Shown here: piece after piece, positions 1-12,484 of the stretch
Position numbering within the stretch: position 1 is the stretch's first letter
Layout of the letters: every line of letters starts with the position of its first letter
NCBI RefSeq assembly: GCF_004193775.1
Contig: NC_041002.1
Location: 17,603,535 to 17,667,534 of the forward strand
Length of the DNA: 64,000 nucleotides
Source: Glycine soja
Lineage: Eukaryota > Streptophyta > Magnoliopsida > Fabales > Fabaceae
Direction of reading: 5' to 3'
Notes under the pieces: model-generated
Told to the model about the DNA's origin: nothing
The model's input: the letters and a program-made list of their open reading frames with translations, nothing else
Database searches by the model: none
Position numbers and translations under genes: made by a program

Positions 1-1417
1 GTAGGAGGATGATCAATGCATCAACCAGAGGAAACTATCTCGATAAAATCACCACTCAAGTGAATACCATAATTGATGATTTGGTGACTAGTGACAAAAC
101 CATAGAAATAAATCAGTTGGATCCCCCAAAAGGTATGTATGATCTTAATTCTCAAGATAACCTTTTAGCTCTTAAACAAAAGATGCAGGTGCAAATAGAA
201 GCAATGACTAAGGCAATCCAACAAATTCCGCAACAACTCCAAGGGGCCATCTCAAAGAAACCCCAACAAGCGTTCATGTGCGAAGAATACGGAGGAGGCC
301 ATCAAACATCAAAATGTACCGAGGTACCAACTGAGGAGGTTAACTACATGGGAGGGCAACAACGACCATACAATAACTTCCAATAGAAGGATTTCCAATA
401 CATTCATGGAAACTACAACCAAGCAGGAGACAACAAACCACAACAAAGACATAATTTGTGGGACCACACCACAATGTTTGAAGAAGCCTTGACCAAACTC
501 ACCAAAGTGGTCATCACCAACCACAAAAGCACCAAAGCCGCGATCGAAATCATGGAGACTCAAATAGAGCAATTGGCCAAACAATTGCAAGGCTATTATC
601 TCCACCATAGAGTGTGACATGGGAGTTAAAGAAGAAGAAGAAAGCACCATGCTAGAGGAAGAGATGAAAGCAAAGTCTACCCTTCAACCCAAGGTATGCA
701 ATCCTCAATTAATCCTCCATTTTTTTGGTTTTAGCAAGCTAAGCATCCATAAGCAAGGAGACGATGAGAGGATGGCCAAATACAAGAAATACATGGAGAT
801 GCTACAAGGGAAGAAGCACAAACCAATTACTGAAAAACTCACATATGATGTGCTACATCACGTAAGACCCACAAGACATTTGAAGGACAAGGGATGTTTA
901 CCATCCGCACTACATTGAAAAATCTCTATATCAACCATGCACTACTTGACTTAGGCGTGAATTGCAACCTCATGCCTCATCTTTCTTGCAAAAGATTGGT
1001 TGCCTTAACCTAAGCCCACCAATATGAATCTACAATTTGTCGATGGTTCTAAAAAGAAAGCACTATGGAAAGCGGTAAACGTGACAACAAAGGTAAATCA
1101 TTTAACATTTATAACTGATTTTTTTGTCACGGATATAGAGTAGGACCAACAAGTTCCAACCATTCTAGGAAGATCCTTCATGAGAACCGCTCATGTAACC
1201 ATCAGTGTTTGTAAAGGAGTCCACACACTTAGAGAGGGCAAGAAACAAATGTTCTACTACATTCAAGGCATTGAAGATTTTCCCAACGAATTGCCTCACC
1301 AAGAACACCATCATGCAACACCTTAACAATCGACATGCCATATGTCAAGCTATTGACGTTAAAGAAGCGTTTACTAGGAGGCAACCTAGCATTCTAACTT
1401 TAACTTTTTCTCTTTGA
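1..1417 (+). pseudogene. Athila-like Ty3/gypsy gag-protease remnant
   Basis: Seen: 9-386 encodes a gag tail with a decayed zinc knuckle (CEEYGGGHQTSKC; the second cysteine is replaced), then a stop at 384-386. The same kind of glutamine-rich gag sequence continues to about 610. 619-918 encodes the gag-protease linker. In shifted frames, 895-1320 gives ALLDLGVNCNLMP, a degraded aspartic protease core, and later ILGRSFMRTAHVTI. Known: this order and these motifs are typical of Athila-lineage elements. Oddity: no RT, RNase H or integrase follows; the text goes straight into a 3'-region-like sequence at about 1360-1400, so pol was deleted or the element was non-autonomous. Several stops and at least one frameshift make it non-functional. 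Its 5' end lies outside the window. Confidence 0.7.
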
Positions 1418-3635
1418 ATTTTATATTCCTAGGATAGTTTAAATTTAAATTTAATACATTTTAATTCTTAGTATAGGTTTTAATTTTAAGTTTGGACTTA
1501 AAAATAAAAAATTATCACTCAGTAGCATAGCACTAACTTGCATTTTTGAGTTTTGTTCATCATGTGTAGCCTTATTAAAGGCCAACTCATTTGGAGGACC
1601 ACATACTCATTGTCCATGGAGGTGGCGAGGCTGCAATGGGTAAGAGAAAATGTTAAGGGCTTTTTAGCCCTAAGTGAAGCCTTCTCTACCCATCTCTTTT
1701 ACCTTTTGTTAATTTCGCTTTATTAGTTTAGTTGTTTAGTATAGGTGTGATATTTTAGGAATATGTTTATTATTAAGAAGATAAGGAAACACAAGTGATT
1801 AAGAAGCATCACCAATTTCTTGCAAACCCACCATAAAATAAAGGAAACTTTTGTGCTTAAATCATTCTTTGTGTGGTTGAGCTCAAATGCTAAAGTGAAA
1901 ACCATTGATTTTGCTTGATTGAGATGTGTAATGAGTTTGGCAAGAAAAATTGAAAGCAAATAAAGCAACTTATAGACCTAGCCTGGTGAGTGAGTGATCC
2001 TTGTAATGATACAAATATATATTTAGAGACACTATTATTTCACTCACGGTAGAGTTTGACTGAATCTCTTGTAGTTTGATTGCAATTGTATGCGTCGAAG
2101 TGATCAAGAACATGTTTGCATGTTTAGCCTAGAGCTAAAAAGCCAACCCTATATTGTTAATCCCTTGTACCTTACTTTCAGCCTATACTGATTTATTATT
2201 TTCTAATCCCTTAACCTTGAAAATATATGTTATATCTGCTACTACCCTTAACATAGAGGTAGGAGAGCAAAGGTCTAGGAATTGAGAAAGTGCTTAAGTT
2301 TGGAGTGGCAAAAATTACTACTCAAGGGAACAAAGTAAGGGTACCTATGAGCTATCATGTAAACAAAGAATAGACTAAATGCTTTCCTTCCTTTGAGTTA
2401 CTTTTGAATATCTAGAAAAACCAATTTTCCTTGTTAGGCAAGCCCCATTACAAAGCAAGAGAGTCCTTCCTTTACATGCATTGGATGTGTTGATTAACTT
2501 GAGATGAAAGTCAAAGTTATGAACTGCGTGAAACACTTACTCAAAGCAAAGTCAAAAGCTTAAGAGTGAAACACTTATTGTGAGGACAAATTGCTATGAT
2601 ATTAAATTTGATTGCCATTCCTTTTGCATATTTCTAACCTTGCATTTGATTTGGTTGGGAAAAAAAGTTAAATGAGGGCACCATACTTATTTGATTGAAG
2701 CACATGAACAAAATAAATTGTGGAATAAAGGAGAATGCAAGAAGAATTTTATGTTTTAGTTATTTTTAATGAATTTTTGATAGTTTTGTAGCATAAACAG
2801 GGCATTCTAGCAAGAGTTCCAATGGCTCAAAATCAACAGAAATTTCAAGAAAGAGAAATAGTGAAAATTGAAGATAAAAACTAGGAAAATCGAGAGATAT
2901 TATTTGTTTATAATTTCAAGGATAAATCAGCTGAAGAAAAAGATAATTACTTAAATTAATTAGAGATATTATTTGTTTGTAATTTCTTGTGATTATCTCC
3001 TTAATTAAACCTAGCTACAATTCTATAAAGAGGAAGCTAGGCATTCATTGTAACAATGTAAAGTCTCGAGTAGTTCTTAGAATTATTTTTTATACTTCCT
3101 CCTACTAGACGCCACCATTATTCCATTGGACACTCTAGGTTTCATTATATTAATTTTATGAGTGCAATTCCTTCCACCTATGAGAGGAAAGGATGAACCT
3201 TGTTTTGCTCTAATTCTATCAATTCAATACTTCATCTTGAGTTTTGTATTGGTTTCCATACTTAATGCTTTTATTTTATTGGTCATTTTATAGATGAATT
3301 TAGAAATTCACTTGCACTTTGGCAAGCCTTTTTGAAACCCGAACATGAATCAAGTACTTAATTGGGATTATCTCTAGGGATAGAATAATATTGGTTAAGA
3401 CTCTCTAATTTTTTTTGCCATTAATTTTGATTTCTTGTGTTGGTATGTCTAAGGGATTGGGTATCAAGCAAGTAGTTTAGAATCCACGACCATGCAGGAG
3501 TTGGGGGTAGAAAACATCTCCCCTTTATTCCTTTAGGAGACGACATGGACAACAGTTCAGTTACTACATCATGATTGGGTAACACTTGGCCTATAAGTTG
3601 AATCTAACATGAAATAAAACCCTAACATTGACTCT
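1418..3635 (+). other. AT-rich noncoding region, probable Athila 3' UTR and LTR-like sequence
   Basis: No credible gene is seen. The stretch follows the gag-protease remnant and looks like the 3' untranslated part of the same element. About 2800-3625 has LTR-like traits: a TATA-like TATAAAG at 3024-3030 and an end near 3625 reading AAACCCTAACA. No matching second LTR or target duplication was found, so the boundaries are a guess. Confidence 0.35.
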
Positions 3636-4647
3636 CATGGGTACATCAGAAGTCACTATGACTCATGTGTTTATCATAGCAAGGTAGAGGATGGTTCCCA
3701 CATTTATCTACTACTTTGTGTGGATGATATGCTTATAGCATCTCAAAATTTATTGGCAATCCAGAAGATGAAGTCACTACTCAATAGTGAATTTAAGATG
3801 GAGGAGATGAGAGCTACTAAAAACATTTTGAACATAGAGATCAAGAAGGATGGAGTCCAAAAGAAGCTCTTCCCATGTTAGAAGGAATACATTTAGAAAG
3901 TGCTAAATCATTTTGAGAAGGCATTTGCAAAATTAGTATGTACTCCTCTAACAATGTCCATTCCTTTATCTGAACTCAATAGTCAATACTACTCAGTCAA
4001 AATCAGAGAAGGAATACATGGCTCATGTTACTTATGGAAGTGTTGTAGGTAGTCTCATGTATGCTAGGGTATGCACCAAACAGGACCTAGCACAAGCAGT
4101 CAGTGTTGTGAGTAGGTATATGGGTAATCTTAGGAAGAAATATTGGCAAGTTGTTAAATGTATATTCCGGTACCTTAAGGGTACAACTGATATTGGACTC
4201 GTCTATCATTGAGGCACATCTTATGCTCTCGTTGGTTATTCAGATTCTGACAATGCTACAGATTTGGATGCAAAGAGATCTATGACTGGGTACACATTCA
4301 CGATTGGAACCTCTTTTGTCAGTTGGAAGGCAATAGTAGAGTACATGGCTCTGGCAAAAGTAGCAAAGGAAAAGATCTAACTGAAAGGTCTGGTTAGAAA
4401 GCTTGGATTTCAATAGGAAAAGGCTATCATTTTCTATGGCAGTTTGAGTGCAATCTATTTAGTCAAGGATCAATTCCATCATGAGAGGACTAAGCACATT
4501 GATATTAGATACCACTTAATCCATTTTGAGAAGAGGGTTGAAGTCCATAAAGTTGATACAAGTGAGAATCTAATTGAAATGTTCACAATGCCAGTTCCAA
4601 GAAGCAAGTTCATGCAATATTTGAATCTACTTAACATAGATTACTAG
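3636..4647 (+). pseudogene. Ty1/copia reverse transcriptase - RNase H fragment
   Basis: Seen: translation from about 3640 gives a copia RT segment with LLLCVDDMLIAS, where the usual YVDD has become CVDD. It continues through stops into 4018-4212 (VGSLMYARVCTKQDLAQAV, RYLKGTTDIGLVYH) and 4444-4647 (HERTKHIDIRYHLIHFEK, the end of RNase H). Known: these are diagnostic of the C-terminal RT and RNase H of Ty1/copia Pol. Stops near 3880-3895, 4212 and 4380 show decay. Gag, protease, integrase and most of RT are missing to the left. A copia-type 3' LTR begins 52 bp downstream, so this is the 3' remnant of one truncated element. Confidence 0.85.
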
Positions 4648-4699
4648 AATTTAACTAAGTTACTTGTAATTCAAAAATGTTTTAAACCAAGGTGGAGAT

Positions 4700-5034
4700 T
4701 GTTGATTGTTGGACGATGGACGATAGAGATAGGGTGGACAATACTCTTATCTTTTGTAAGAGTGTCATCCAATACTTTTGTCTTTTGTATTGGTTATACG
4801 ATATTCTATAATCTAGTGGAGCATCCAGTCATGTAAGAGCATCCAATCTGGTGGTTCATTAACATATATTGTGATGTAATTGTAATTGTTTTTTGTTTTT
4901 CTGTTGTAACAGTTTTTAGTTAGCTAGTTAGTTGTTGTCTCCTTTATAGGGAGCTTTGTATTCTAGGTTCAGTGAGCTTTAGAGAGCTTTGAATTCCTTC
5001 ATTGTAAATTCTATTATTTGCAATAAACTTAACA
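4700..5034 (+). repeat. 3' LTR of the truncated copia element
   Basis: The purine-rich tract GGTGGAGA at 4691-4698 lies just before the putative start TGTTGATTG at 4700. The unit ends with TTAACA at 5034, giving TG...CA termini over about 335 bp. It follows directly after the copia RNase H remnant. No 5' LTR is present, so no target duplication can be tested. The end point is the less certain boundary. Confidence 0.55.
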
Positions 5035-5145
5035 ATTTCTCTTTTGTCCTTCTATCATCTAAACTTTCCTATCCAAATAGAATTTCTCGAATCTTTCCCA
5101 ACAAAATTAAGGTTCGTGATTCATCTTAAGACATAAATGTCTTTT

Positions 5146-6106
5146 TGATGCAATCCTACCCCCCAAGGGCATTGGATAGAAGACTCCAAGAAGATTGGGC
5201 CAGAGATGCAAGAGAAAGCCCTAGGGTTCTCATGAGCATTAGGGTAGATTTCGGGCCCATAGGCTAAGTACGAGCCCACTTATCTTTGTAGATATTAGAT
5301 TATGATTTCATTATTCTTGGGCCTTGTATTTAGGGCTCCATAATGTAGGTAGGGTACCCTAGAAATGTAGGATTTATCAGCCCTTGTATTTTAGGGCACC
5401 TAGACTAGTTTTTGTATTAAGGGTAGTTTTGGAATTTCATATGCATTAAGTGAATATTTGATGTGTGTGTTGGGAAATAAATTTAATTGAATTGGGAGAA
5501 GCCCAATCCAATTAAATTTTAGAGGGGGAGGTGAGCATTTTCTTGTTACACCCTATTGCCACATCATATAGTCACACTTTGTGCATGTCCTTCATGCTTT
5601 ACATGCCTCATGACACCTAATCACTCTTAGTGGTGAATCTTGGACTTGATTTTGGATTAGTGGGTTGAACCATAGCTAAAATGCACTAATCATAATTAGT
5701 GAAATTTTGGCTCCAAAATTAGGCTCCACAAATTCAAGTGAAATTTGAATAGAAATTCAAATTTTCCTCCAATTTTGTGTGACACTTAGGCTATAAATAG
5801 AGACCATGTGTGTGCATTTTTTCAACTTTGATCATTTTGAGAATTATACTTCAAAATTCAGACCTCTTTTGAGGCACAAAATTTGGTGCTCCTTCTCTCC
5901 TTCTCCCTCCACTCATCTTCTCCTACCTTCAAGCTCTTATCCATGGTTTCCTATGATGGTGAGCTTCTTCTTGACTCATCTTCTCCTTGAAGTGGCATCT
6001 CCAATCATCTTCTTTCTCCATTCCACTTGCATTCATCTTCAAGAAGCAAAGGACTCCATTGATGAAGAAGATCCAAGGCCTACAAGCTCCACATGGAGCT
6101 ACGTCA
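5146..6106 (+). repeat. Solo LTR of the chromovirus family, TSD CTTTT
   Basis: This 961-bp unit starts TGATGCAATCC and ends CTACGTCA. It is closely similar over its length to the two LTRs of the element at 16985-23466. It is flanked by perfect 5-bp repeats CTTTT (5141-5145 and 6107-6111). No internal region follows, so it is a solo LTR left by LTR-LTR recombination. A TATA box (CTATAAATAG, 5791-5800) fixes the plus orientation. The open frame at 5806-6135 is LTR sequence, not a gene. Confidence 0.9.
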
Positions 6107-7313
6107 CTTTTGACTTAACAAGTTCTATTGGGTAGTCTCTTCGAGGTTAGAGGAACGATTTATTCTCTACATTGGTTTTGTAGGTTATCTTTTAGAGGTT
6201 ACATTTTTGTATATGGACATGTTTTGAAGGGATTGGAAGGTTTTTGTAAACATATTACAAAAGCGTTGGGGTACTTGGTATTAATGATTTTTTTTCGCTA
6301 AAAAATAACTTTTCAATGATTTCAGGGTGATTTGATAAGGAATTATAGAGTTTACAAACTTAGGGCATATAGGCGACTTGGGGTGAAATAGATGTGAAGC
6401 AAAAAGGTGGAGGTTGCAACAAGTTTGGCCTAGACCTTGAGGGTTTTAGACATTTAGTATGGAAATCCCAATGGCCTATGCTGATCCAATAAGACTAGGG
6501 CGTACTTATAAAGTTGGGTAACCCTGACAGCCACATGTAGATATCATTCTAGGTAGTGCAGTCTATTCCTAAGGTATCGATGCTGATGATGCTTCTTATG
6601 GGTAGACATGTGTGCTCATAGACTATTTCAAGAGTTTGAATTGTGGCTACCACAAGGCCAATTTGGCGGCATCCTTAGGCCTCCTTTCAATTGTTTATTT
6701 TTTTTAACATGTGTTTTAATAAATATTTTAAATTCAAATTAATTAAAGATAAATTTTATTGCATTATTTGCACTTAATTTATTAGTAAGATTATACAATT
6801 TAAAAATATGTACAAGATGAATATCATTGTAGATTATTCTAGAAGTTTTAATATTCAATTCAAATACTATAAAAATTAGTTAGTTTAGTTCAAATTCAAA
6901 TAAAAATGATGTTAAGATGAATACAAAAATTAAATCTCATAAAAATAGTATGATTCTTAAAAGATTATTTTGATGAAAATAATAGTAATAAGACCACACA
7001 TTTAGTTAAAGAATAATTAATTATTTTAGTTTTGACTATTTTGTATACATATCAAATAAATGAAATAACAACAATCACACTAGAAGGGGGGATTGAATAG
7101 TGTTTTAATCAAGAATATAATAAACTAGTACAATTTTAGTGCAAATATGAATGTGAATGTAGAAGAAAGATTGGTCATCCATTGAGGAGAAAAATAAGTT
7201 TTAATAAACACAAGTTTGATCGTCTAGACACTAAGTAACAGAGAATCCTTTTAAAATAGTTTTAGAAATAAACACTTGGTATAAAACAAGTGACATAGAG
7301 TGTTAATGGAATG
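6107..7313. other. Unassigned AT-rich spacer
   Basis: No gene or complete mobile element recognised. The first five bases are the right target duplication of the solo LTR. Around 7070-7110 a G-run followed by TTGAAT resembles the U5 side of the LTRs at 8683 and 15576, but the match is too short to call. Confidence 0.4.
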
Positions 7314-8539
7314 TGTCATACTCTAATTTCGTTTGGGAATGATCATTGGCCGACATTTGGATTCTTGCCAGCCGAATTGAGCTACTTAACACTAATTGTC
7401 ATGCAATCGTAGGGTTTTGTGACGTTTCGGGAGGAAATGTTCAAAATGGTCACTTTGGGGACATTTTCTAGCCCCTGGGCCGACTAGAAAGCTTAGGGAT
7501 GAAGCAAGTGGCTTGCCCGGGTGAGCTGCTATGCAACCTCCTTCCCTCATTTTCTTATAAATAGGCATGAGGGGTTGAGGGGAAGGGGTTCAGCATTATT
7601 TATAAGAAGTTTTCCCTGAAATTAGTGAGAAGAAGAAAAATCAAGGTCGAGGCGCTTCCGTAACGTTTCGGTGATCAATTTCATGACCGTTCTTCATCGT
7701 TCTTCGATCTTAGACTGGTTAGTTTTCTATTTTGAATCTTTGAATTCATTCTATGCACCCTTAGGGGTCCATCATTGCTTTGCATGTCTTCATCTTCATT
7801 CTTCTACCATCGGTGATCTTTTTCTTTGTTTTAAGCGAGTTTGGACCGATCGTTTAAGCCGTAATCTCACTTAATCAATGTTAAAATGAATTTCAACCAA
7901 TCGTTTGTGTTGTAATCTCGTTTAATCACCGTTAAAATAAAATTCAACTGATCGTTTGTGTCATAACCTCGATTAATAAAAAAAAAAGTTTCAATCTATC
8001 ATTTACTTTGAAAGTTCTCATTTAATGAGTTGGAAAATAACCAAGTGAAACCAAAGCCAAAATCAAATCATAATCAAGCTTTTGTCCACAAGAAAATTGC
8101 TTGAATCCATTCAAAGGTCCAACGCCTTAAACGGTCTTTTTTACTTCTATCCGTTAAAATGTACCGTTTACAAGTCTAAAATCAATACTCCACATAACTT
8201 TCTTGCTTTTCAAAAAACTATGTAGGTCTGAGTTCCTCATCGCAATTGAGGATACGTAGGAGCAAGAGCCTTGCTCTTGTCGACCCCAAAAAGATAATAA
8301 CATAAAAAGGGAAAAATAAAATAAATTTGAAGTCATGATCTTGCACATTTGATTAAAGGCCGCCGTCCCTTGTCACAGACGCATGGGGTGCTAATACCTT
8401 CCACGTCTGTAAACAATTCCCGAACCTTTATTTCTTAAATTTTGTAGACTCGCTTTTGGTTTTTTCCAATGTTTTTCTTCCTTGGAAGATGCACCCGTGA
8501 GCCTCGCGTCGCCCTCCCGCCGAAGGGTAGGTTGCGATA
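7314..8539 (+). repeat. 5' LTR of Ogre-A
   Basis: Starts TGTCATACTCTAATTTCG and ends GGTTGCGATA, a decayed form of the family terminus GGTTGCGACA. A TATA box (TATAAATA) lies at about 7556-7563. The conserved nested hairpin of the family is at 8219-8262. The primer-binding site follows one base later. At 1226 bp it is shorter than the related LTRs at 10342-11958 and 46928-48566. Confidence 0.85.
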
Positions 8540-8540
8540 G

Positions 8541-8560
8541 TTGGCGACTCCACCAGGGAC
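8541..8560 (+). other. Primer-binding site of Ogre-A
   Basis: TTGGCGACTCCACCAGGGAC follows the LTR end. The equivalent sites in the two minus-strand copies are almost the same. It begins TGG after one T, as expected for pairing to a tRNA 3' CCA end. Ogre elements are reported to use a tRNA-Arg primer; I could not verify the pairing here. Confidence 0.7.
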
Positions 8561-8682
8561 TATTTTTAGAGAGTTAGGCCATTTTTTATCCGTGTGCATT
8601 CTTTATCATGACTCACTCTTTTTTGTTTCCTTTTATTTCTCTTATGTTTTGTATGAATATAACTTTTTGATTTTGTCATACC

Positions 8683-10341
8683 TGTTGGATCAAGTGGCCT
8701 TGGAATAACTAAGAAGGAGGGGGGGTTGAATTAATTATTAATGTACCTTGACTAATTAAAACATATCCTTCTTAATGTTACTAGATTCAATTAGGCTTTT
8801 ACTACTAAGTTAAGAAAGTAAAGAATAGAAAAAGAAACTTAACCAAAAGTAAAAGTGATAATTAAAGTGCACAGCAAAAATTAAAGAGTATAGGGAAGAA
8901 GAAGACAAACACAAGAATTTTACACTGGTTCGGCAACAACCCGTGCCTACATCCAGTCCCCAAGCAACCACCGGTTCTTGAGATTTCTTTCAACCTTGTA
9001 AAATCCTTTACAAGCAAAGATCCACAAGGGATGTACCCTCCCTTGTTCTCTTTGAACAACCAAGTGGATGTACCCTCCACTTGAACTGATCCACAAGAGA
9101 TGTACCCTCTCTTGTTCTCAGTTACAACAACCCAAGTAGATGTATCCTCTACTTGGACCACATAGGATGTACCCTCCCATGTGTTAAGACAAAGAATTCT
9201 CAGGCAGTTAGTCCTTTGAATCTTTGTAAGGGGAAACAAAAGATATCTCAGGCGGTTAGTCCTTTGAAATCTTTTGTTTAAGGGAAAGGGAAGAATCAAA
9301 AGAATTCTCAGACTGTGTCCTTTTGAATTCTCTTGAAAAGGGAGAAGGGAGACACAAAAGAATTCAGGCGGTTATTCCTTTGTTCTTTTGGAAAAGGGAG
9401 AAGAGAGACACAAAAAGAATTCAGGTGATTAGTCCTTGTTGAATTCTTTTTGGCAAAGAGAGAAGAGAATGAAAAGATATAGCACACTTTTGTTTTCTGC
9501 AGAATTTTCACTTGCAGAAGAACAAGGTTTGGAAAATAGAAAACTTAGAAAGCTTTTTGGGAAAGGAAGAAGAAGAAGAAAGATGAGTAGGAAAGGTTTC
9601 AAGATTTCTCAAAAGTTGTTTAAAGAAGTTCAAAAGTTATATGAATGCAAGTCAAGCTCTTGCTTTTATAGACTCTTCATGTCTAGTCAAGAAAACCATT
9701 GGAAGAGTTATAACCTTGAGAAAATCGGGAGAAAACCATTGGAAGAGTTACATCTCTTGACCTTTTATTCAAAACATGTCACTGGTAATCGATTACCATA
9801 ACCATGCAATCGATTACACAATGCTTTTAATGAAAAGATATGACTCTTCACAATTGAATTTGAATTTTAATGTTTAGATACACAGGTAATCGATTACCAA
9901 TATATTATAATCGATTACACCATTTAAAAATCATTTGGAACGTTGCAAATTTAGTTAAAAGCTTTTTGAAATCAAATTTTAACACTGGTAATCGATTACA
10001 GGAAATTGGTAATCGATTACCAAAGAGTAAATACTCTGGTAACTTAGAAAAATTTGAGAAAACTCTTTTGTAAAACAAAACTGTGCTATGTTTGGTTTTT
10101 GAAAAATCCTTTTCAATACTTCCCTTGTGAAGTCTTGGCTTGTTGCTTCTTGAATCTTGAATTCATCTTCTCTTGAATCTTGATTCTTCTTCATGTCTTT
10201 TCTTGAATCTTGAAATCAATCTTGATCTTGAATTTGTTGACACATTCTTGAAATCATTCTTTTGGGTTCTTTTGGGCTTTTTGTCATAATTAAAACTACT
10301 TGACTCATACTTGATTCATCATCATGAAGCTTGCTTCTACA
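8683..10341 (-). repeat. LTR insertion P1 (solo-LTR-like) with paired palindromes, TSD ATACC
   Basis: On the plus strand it starts TGTTGGATC and ends TTCTACA, giving TG...CA termini. It is flanked by perfect 5-bp repeats ATACC (8678-8682, 10342-10346). Length is 1659 bp. On the minus strand a TATA box (TATAAAAGCA, 9670-9661) lies inside, which sets the orientation. No internal domain, primer site or polypurine tract is seen, so a solo LTR is the simplest reading. Frames such as 8862-9299 and 9436-9801 lie inside it and resemble no protein I know. The family was not identified by name. Confidence 0.75.
9786..10019 (-). promoter_or_regulatory. Array of three paired TAATCGATTA palindromes in LTR P1
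   Basis: Copies of TAATCGATTA (the second reads CAATCGATTA) start at 9786, 9807, 9887, 9908, 9989 and 10010. The spacing within each pair is exactly 21 bp and the pairs repeat every 101-102 bp. In the minus orientation the array lies about 115-350 bp upstream of the TATA box at 9670, the place of U3 enhancer elements. Function is inferred. Confidence 0.7.
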
Positions 10342-11958
10342 ATACCCTAATTTCGTCCGGGGACAATTGTTGTCGACATGCGGATTTTTGCCGGCCGAGT
10401 TGAGCTGCTTAACATCAATCGCTATGCAATCCATAGGGTTTCACAATGTTACGGAAAGAAATGAGCAAATACTCATAATGAGGGCAATTGTTTGTCGACA
10501 TGTGGATTTTTTCCAACCGAGTTAAGCTGCTTAACAGCGATCACTGCACAATTCGAAGGGTTTTGCAATGTTTTAGAAGGAAATGGGCAAGGAACTCAAG
10601 ATGGGGGCAAAATGGTCCATTATAGAACGTTCCACAACCCCTGGGCCCACCTGGATCCACTAGATGACTTAGGGGGGAAGCAACCAGCTTGCCTGGGTGA
10701 GTAGGTTGCTTCTGGAGAAAGCCTTCAGCTCGCCTAGGCGAGCTGGGCGGCAACCTCCTCCCCCATTTTTTCTATAAATGGACGTGGGAGGATGAGGGGA
10801 AGGGGTTCAGCACCCCTTGGCAAGCATATTTCACTTAAAATTAGTGAAAAGAAGGAGAAAGAAGAAGAAAATCAAGGCCGAGGCACTTCTGTAATGCTTC
10901 CATGACGTTTCCGTGATCAATTTCGTGAACGTTCTTCGTCATTCTTCATCCGTTCTTTGTTCTTCATTCAGTTAGTGCTTGCTTTAAGGATTTAAATTTG
11001 ATTTATGGACCCTTAGGGGACCCCTTTATTCTTTGTGCATATTCATCTCCTTCTTCGGTCATCGATGATCTTTTTCTTTGTTTAAAGTGAGTTTCTACCG
11101 ATCATTCGTGCCATAATCTCATTTAATTGCCGTTAAAATAAAATTCAATCAATCCTTTGTGTTGTAATCTCACTTAACCACTATTTAAATAAGTTTCGAC
11201 CGATCGTTTGTGTCGTAAACTCTTTTCATCAATGTAAAATACGTTTTAACCAGTCATTAACTCCGCAAGTTATCTGAAAAAGGGATTGAAGATTAATGAG
11301 CCAAAACCAAATAAAACCAACTCATAAAATTCTTGATTTCATAAAAAAAATCAAGAGATTGTTCAAAGGTTCAATGCCTTAACGATTCCCTCTTTTCAAA
11401 AATCAAGAGATCGTTTCAAGGTCCAACGCCTTAACGACTCTTTCTACTCTTTTCAAAAATCAAAAGATCATTTCAAAGGTCCAACGCCTTAAACGACTTG
11501 TGTTCACAATTAAAATAAATCTTTCAATAAAGATAAAAAAAAATAAGCAAATTAACCAACGTTCAGTTCTTAAAGAACAACGTAGGTCTGATTTCCTCAT
11601 CGCACCCGAGGATACGTAGGAGCGAGGGAAACACCCTTGTTGACCTCAAAAAAGTAAAAAATATAAAAAGGGAAAATAAAGATAAAAGGGAAAATAAATA
11701 ATATTGAAGTCATGTTTTGTACACTCGATTAGAGGTTACCGAACCATGGGGTGCTAATACCTTCCCCATGCGTAAACAACTCTCGAACCCTCATTTTTTA
11801 AATACGCAGACATTCAACCTTTTCCATTTTGGTTTATACGATGTTTTCCTCAAATAAACGTTGGTGGCGACTCCACGCGTTTTCCTTCCTTGGATGATGC
11901 ACCCCTTGGCCCATCTGAGAGGCCTTTTTGCGCCCCCGCCGGAGAGCAGGTTGTGACA

Positions 11959-12484
11959 TATGCTTTTTAGTGTAATTGTTTATTTAATATATGCTTTGAC
12001 AAATATTTATTCATTTAAGGCATCCACGACACCTACACTTTTTGCACACACTGTGAGTTGTTAAGGGCCCTATACATGGGTCCATGGGAACATAGGAAGT
12101 GGAGGTGAATCTGTGGTCATGCTAAGTCTTCGACTTGCTTGATGACAGTGAAACCTCATCTAGAGTTTTTCTCTTGGATGATACGTTGTCGCTAGTAGTC
12201 CCTACTGCCACAATGTTTGATATCAAAGGGGATGATATCTCTAGAAACCTTTGAAAGCTTGATGCAACCACCTTAGGAATTATCACTAAATAGCAAGCTT
12301 TTAGTTCCCCCCCCCATTAGGTTCCTGAAATAGAGGCACAGAGCAAACATTACGTGTTGTTTCCTTGATATTGCCATGCATATCTTTGCAATATCATGTT
12401 TGTGTGCGTCTTTTCTATGTCATTATTTGATGACGTTACCATGCATGCTCGGCTAGTATGTTTCTTTTCATGCTTGTCCGTGTA
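11959..12484 (+). other. Ogre-A leader, middle piece
   Basis: This noncoding stretch matches the reverse complement of the Ogre-B leader (about 46400-46820), including the phrase around GTAGTCCCTACTGC and the CTTTTTAGTG start. It confirms that the LTR at 8674-11958 sits inside the leader. The last bases are the left copy of the GTGTA duplication of the next insertion. Confidence 0.7.

Larger units (their letters stand above)
8674..11958 (+). repeat. Second Ogre LTR, inserted in the Ogre-A leader and itself interrupted
   Basis: The LTR start TGTCATACC (8674-8682) is separated by the insertion 8683-10341 from the rest, which resumes at 10342 with ATACCCTAATTTCG and ends GTTGTGACA at 11958. Removing the insertion and one copy of its duplication gives a continuous LTR of about 1.6 kb, with TATA (TATAAAT, about 10773) and the conserved hairpin (11579-11622). 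Ogre leader sequence continues at 11959. No perfect target duplication is visible at its outer ends, so simple insertion is not proven. Confidence 0.75.

Noticed and set aside
5806..6135. 109-codon ORF, also seen at 17706 and 23226
   Set aside because: It is the R-U5 part of one LTR family present three times, with no domain.
8862..9801. ORFs of 145 and 121 codons inside LTR P1
   Set aside because: They overlap on opposite strands inside an LTR with clear TG...CA ends and target duplication, and have no recognisable protein features.
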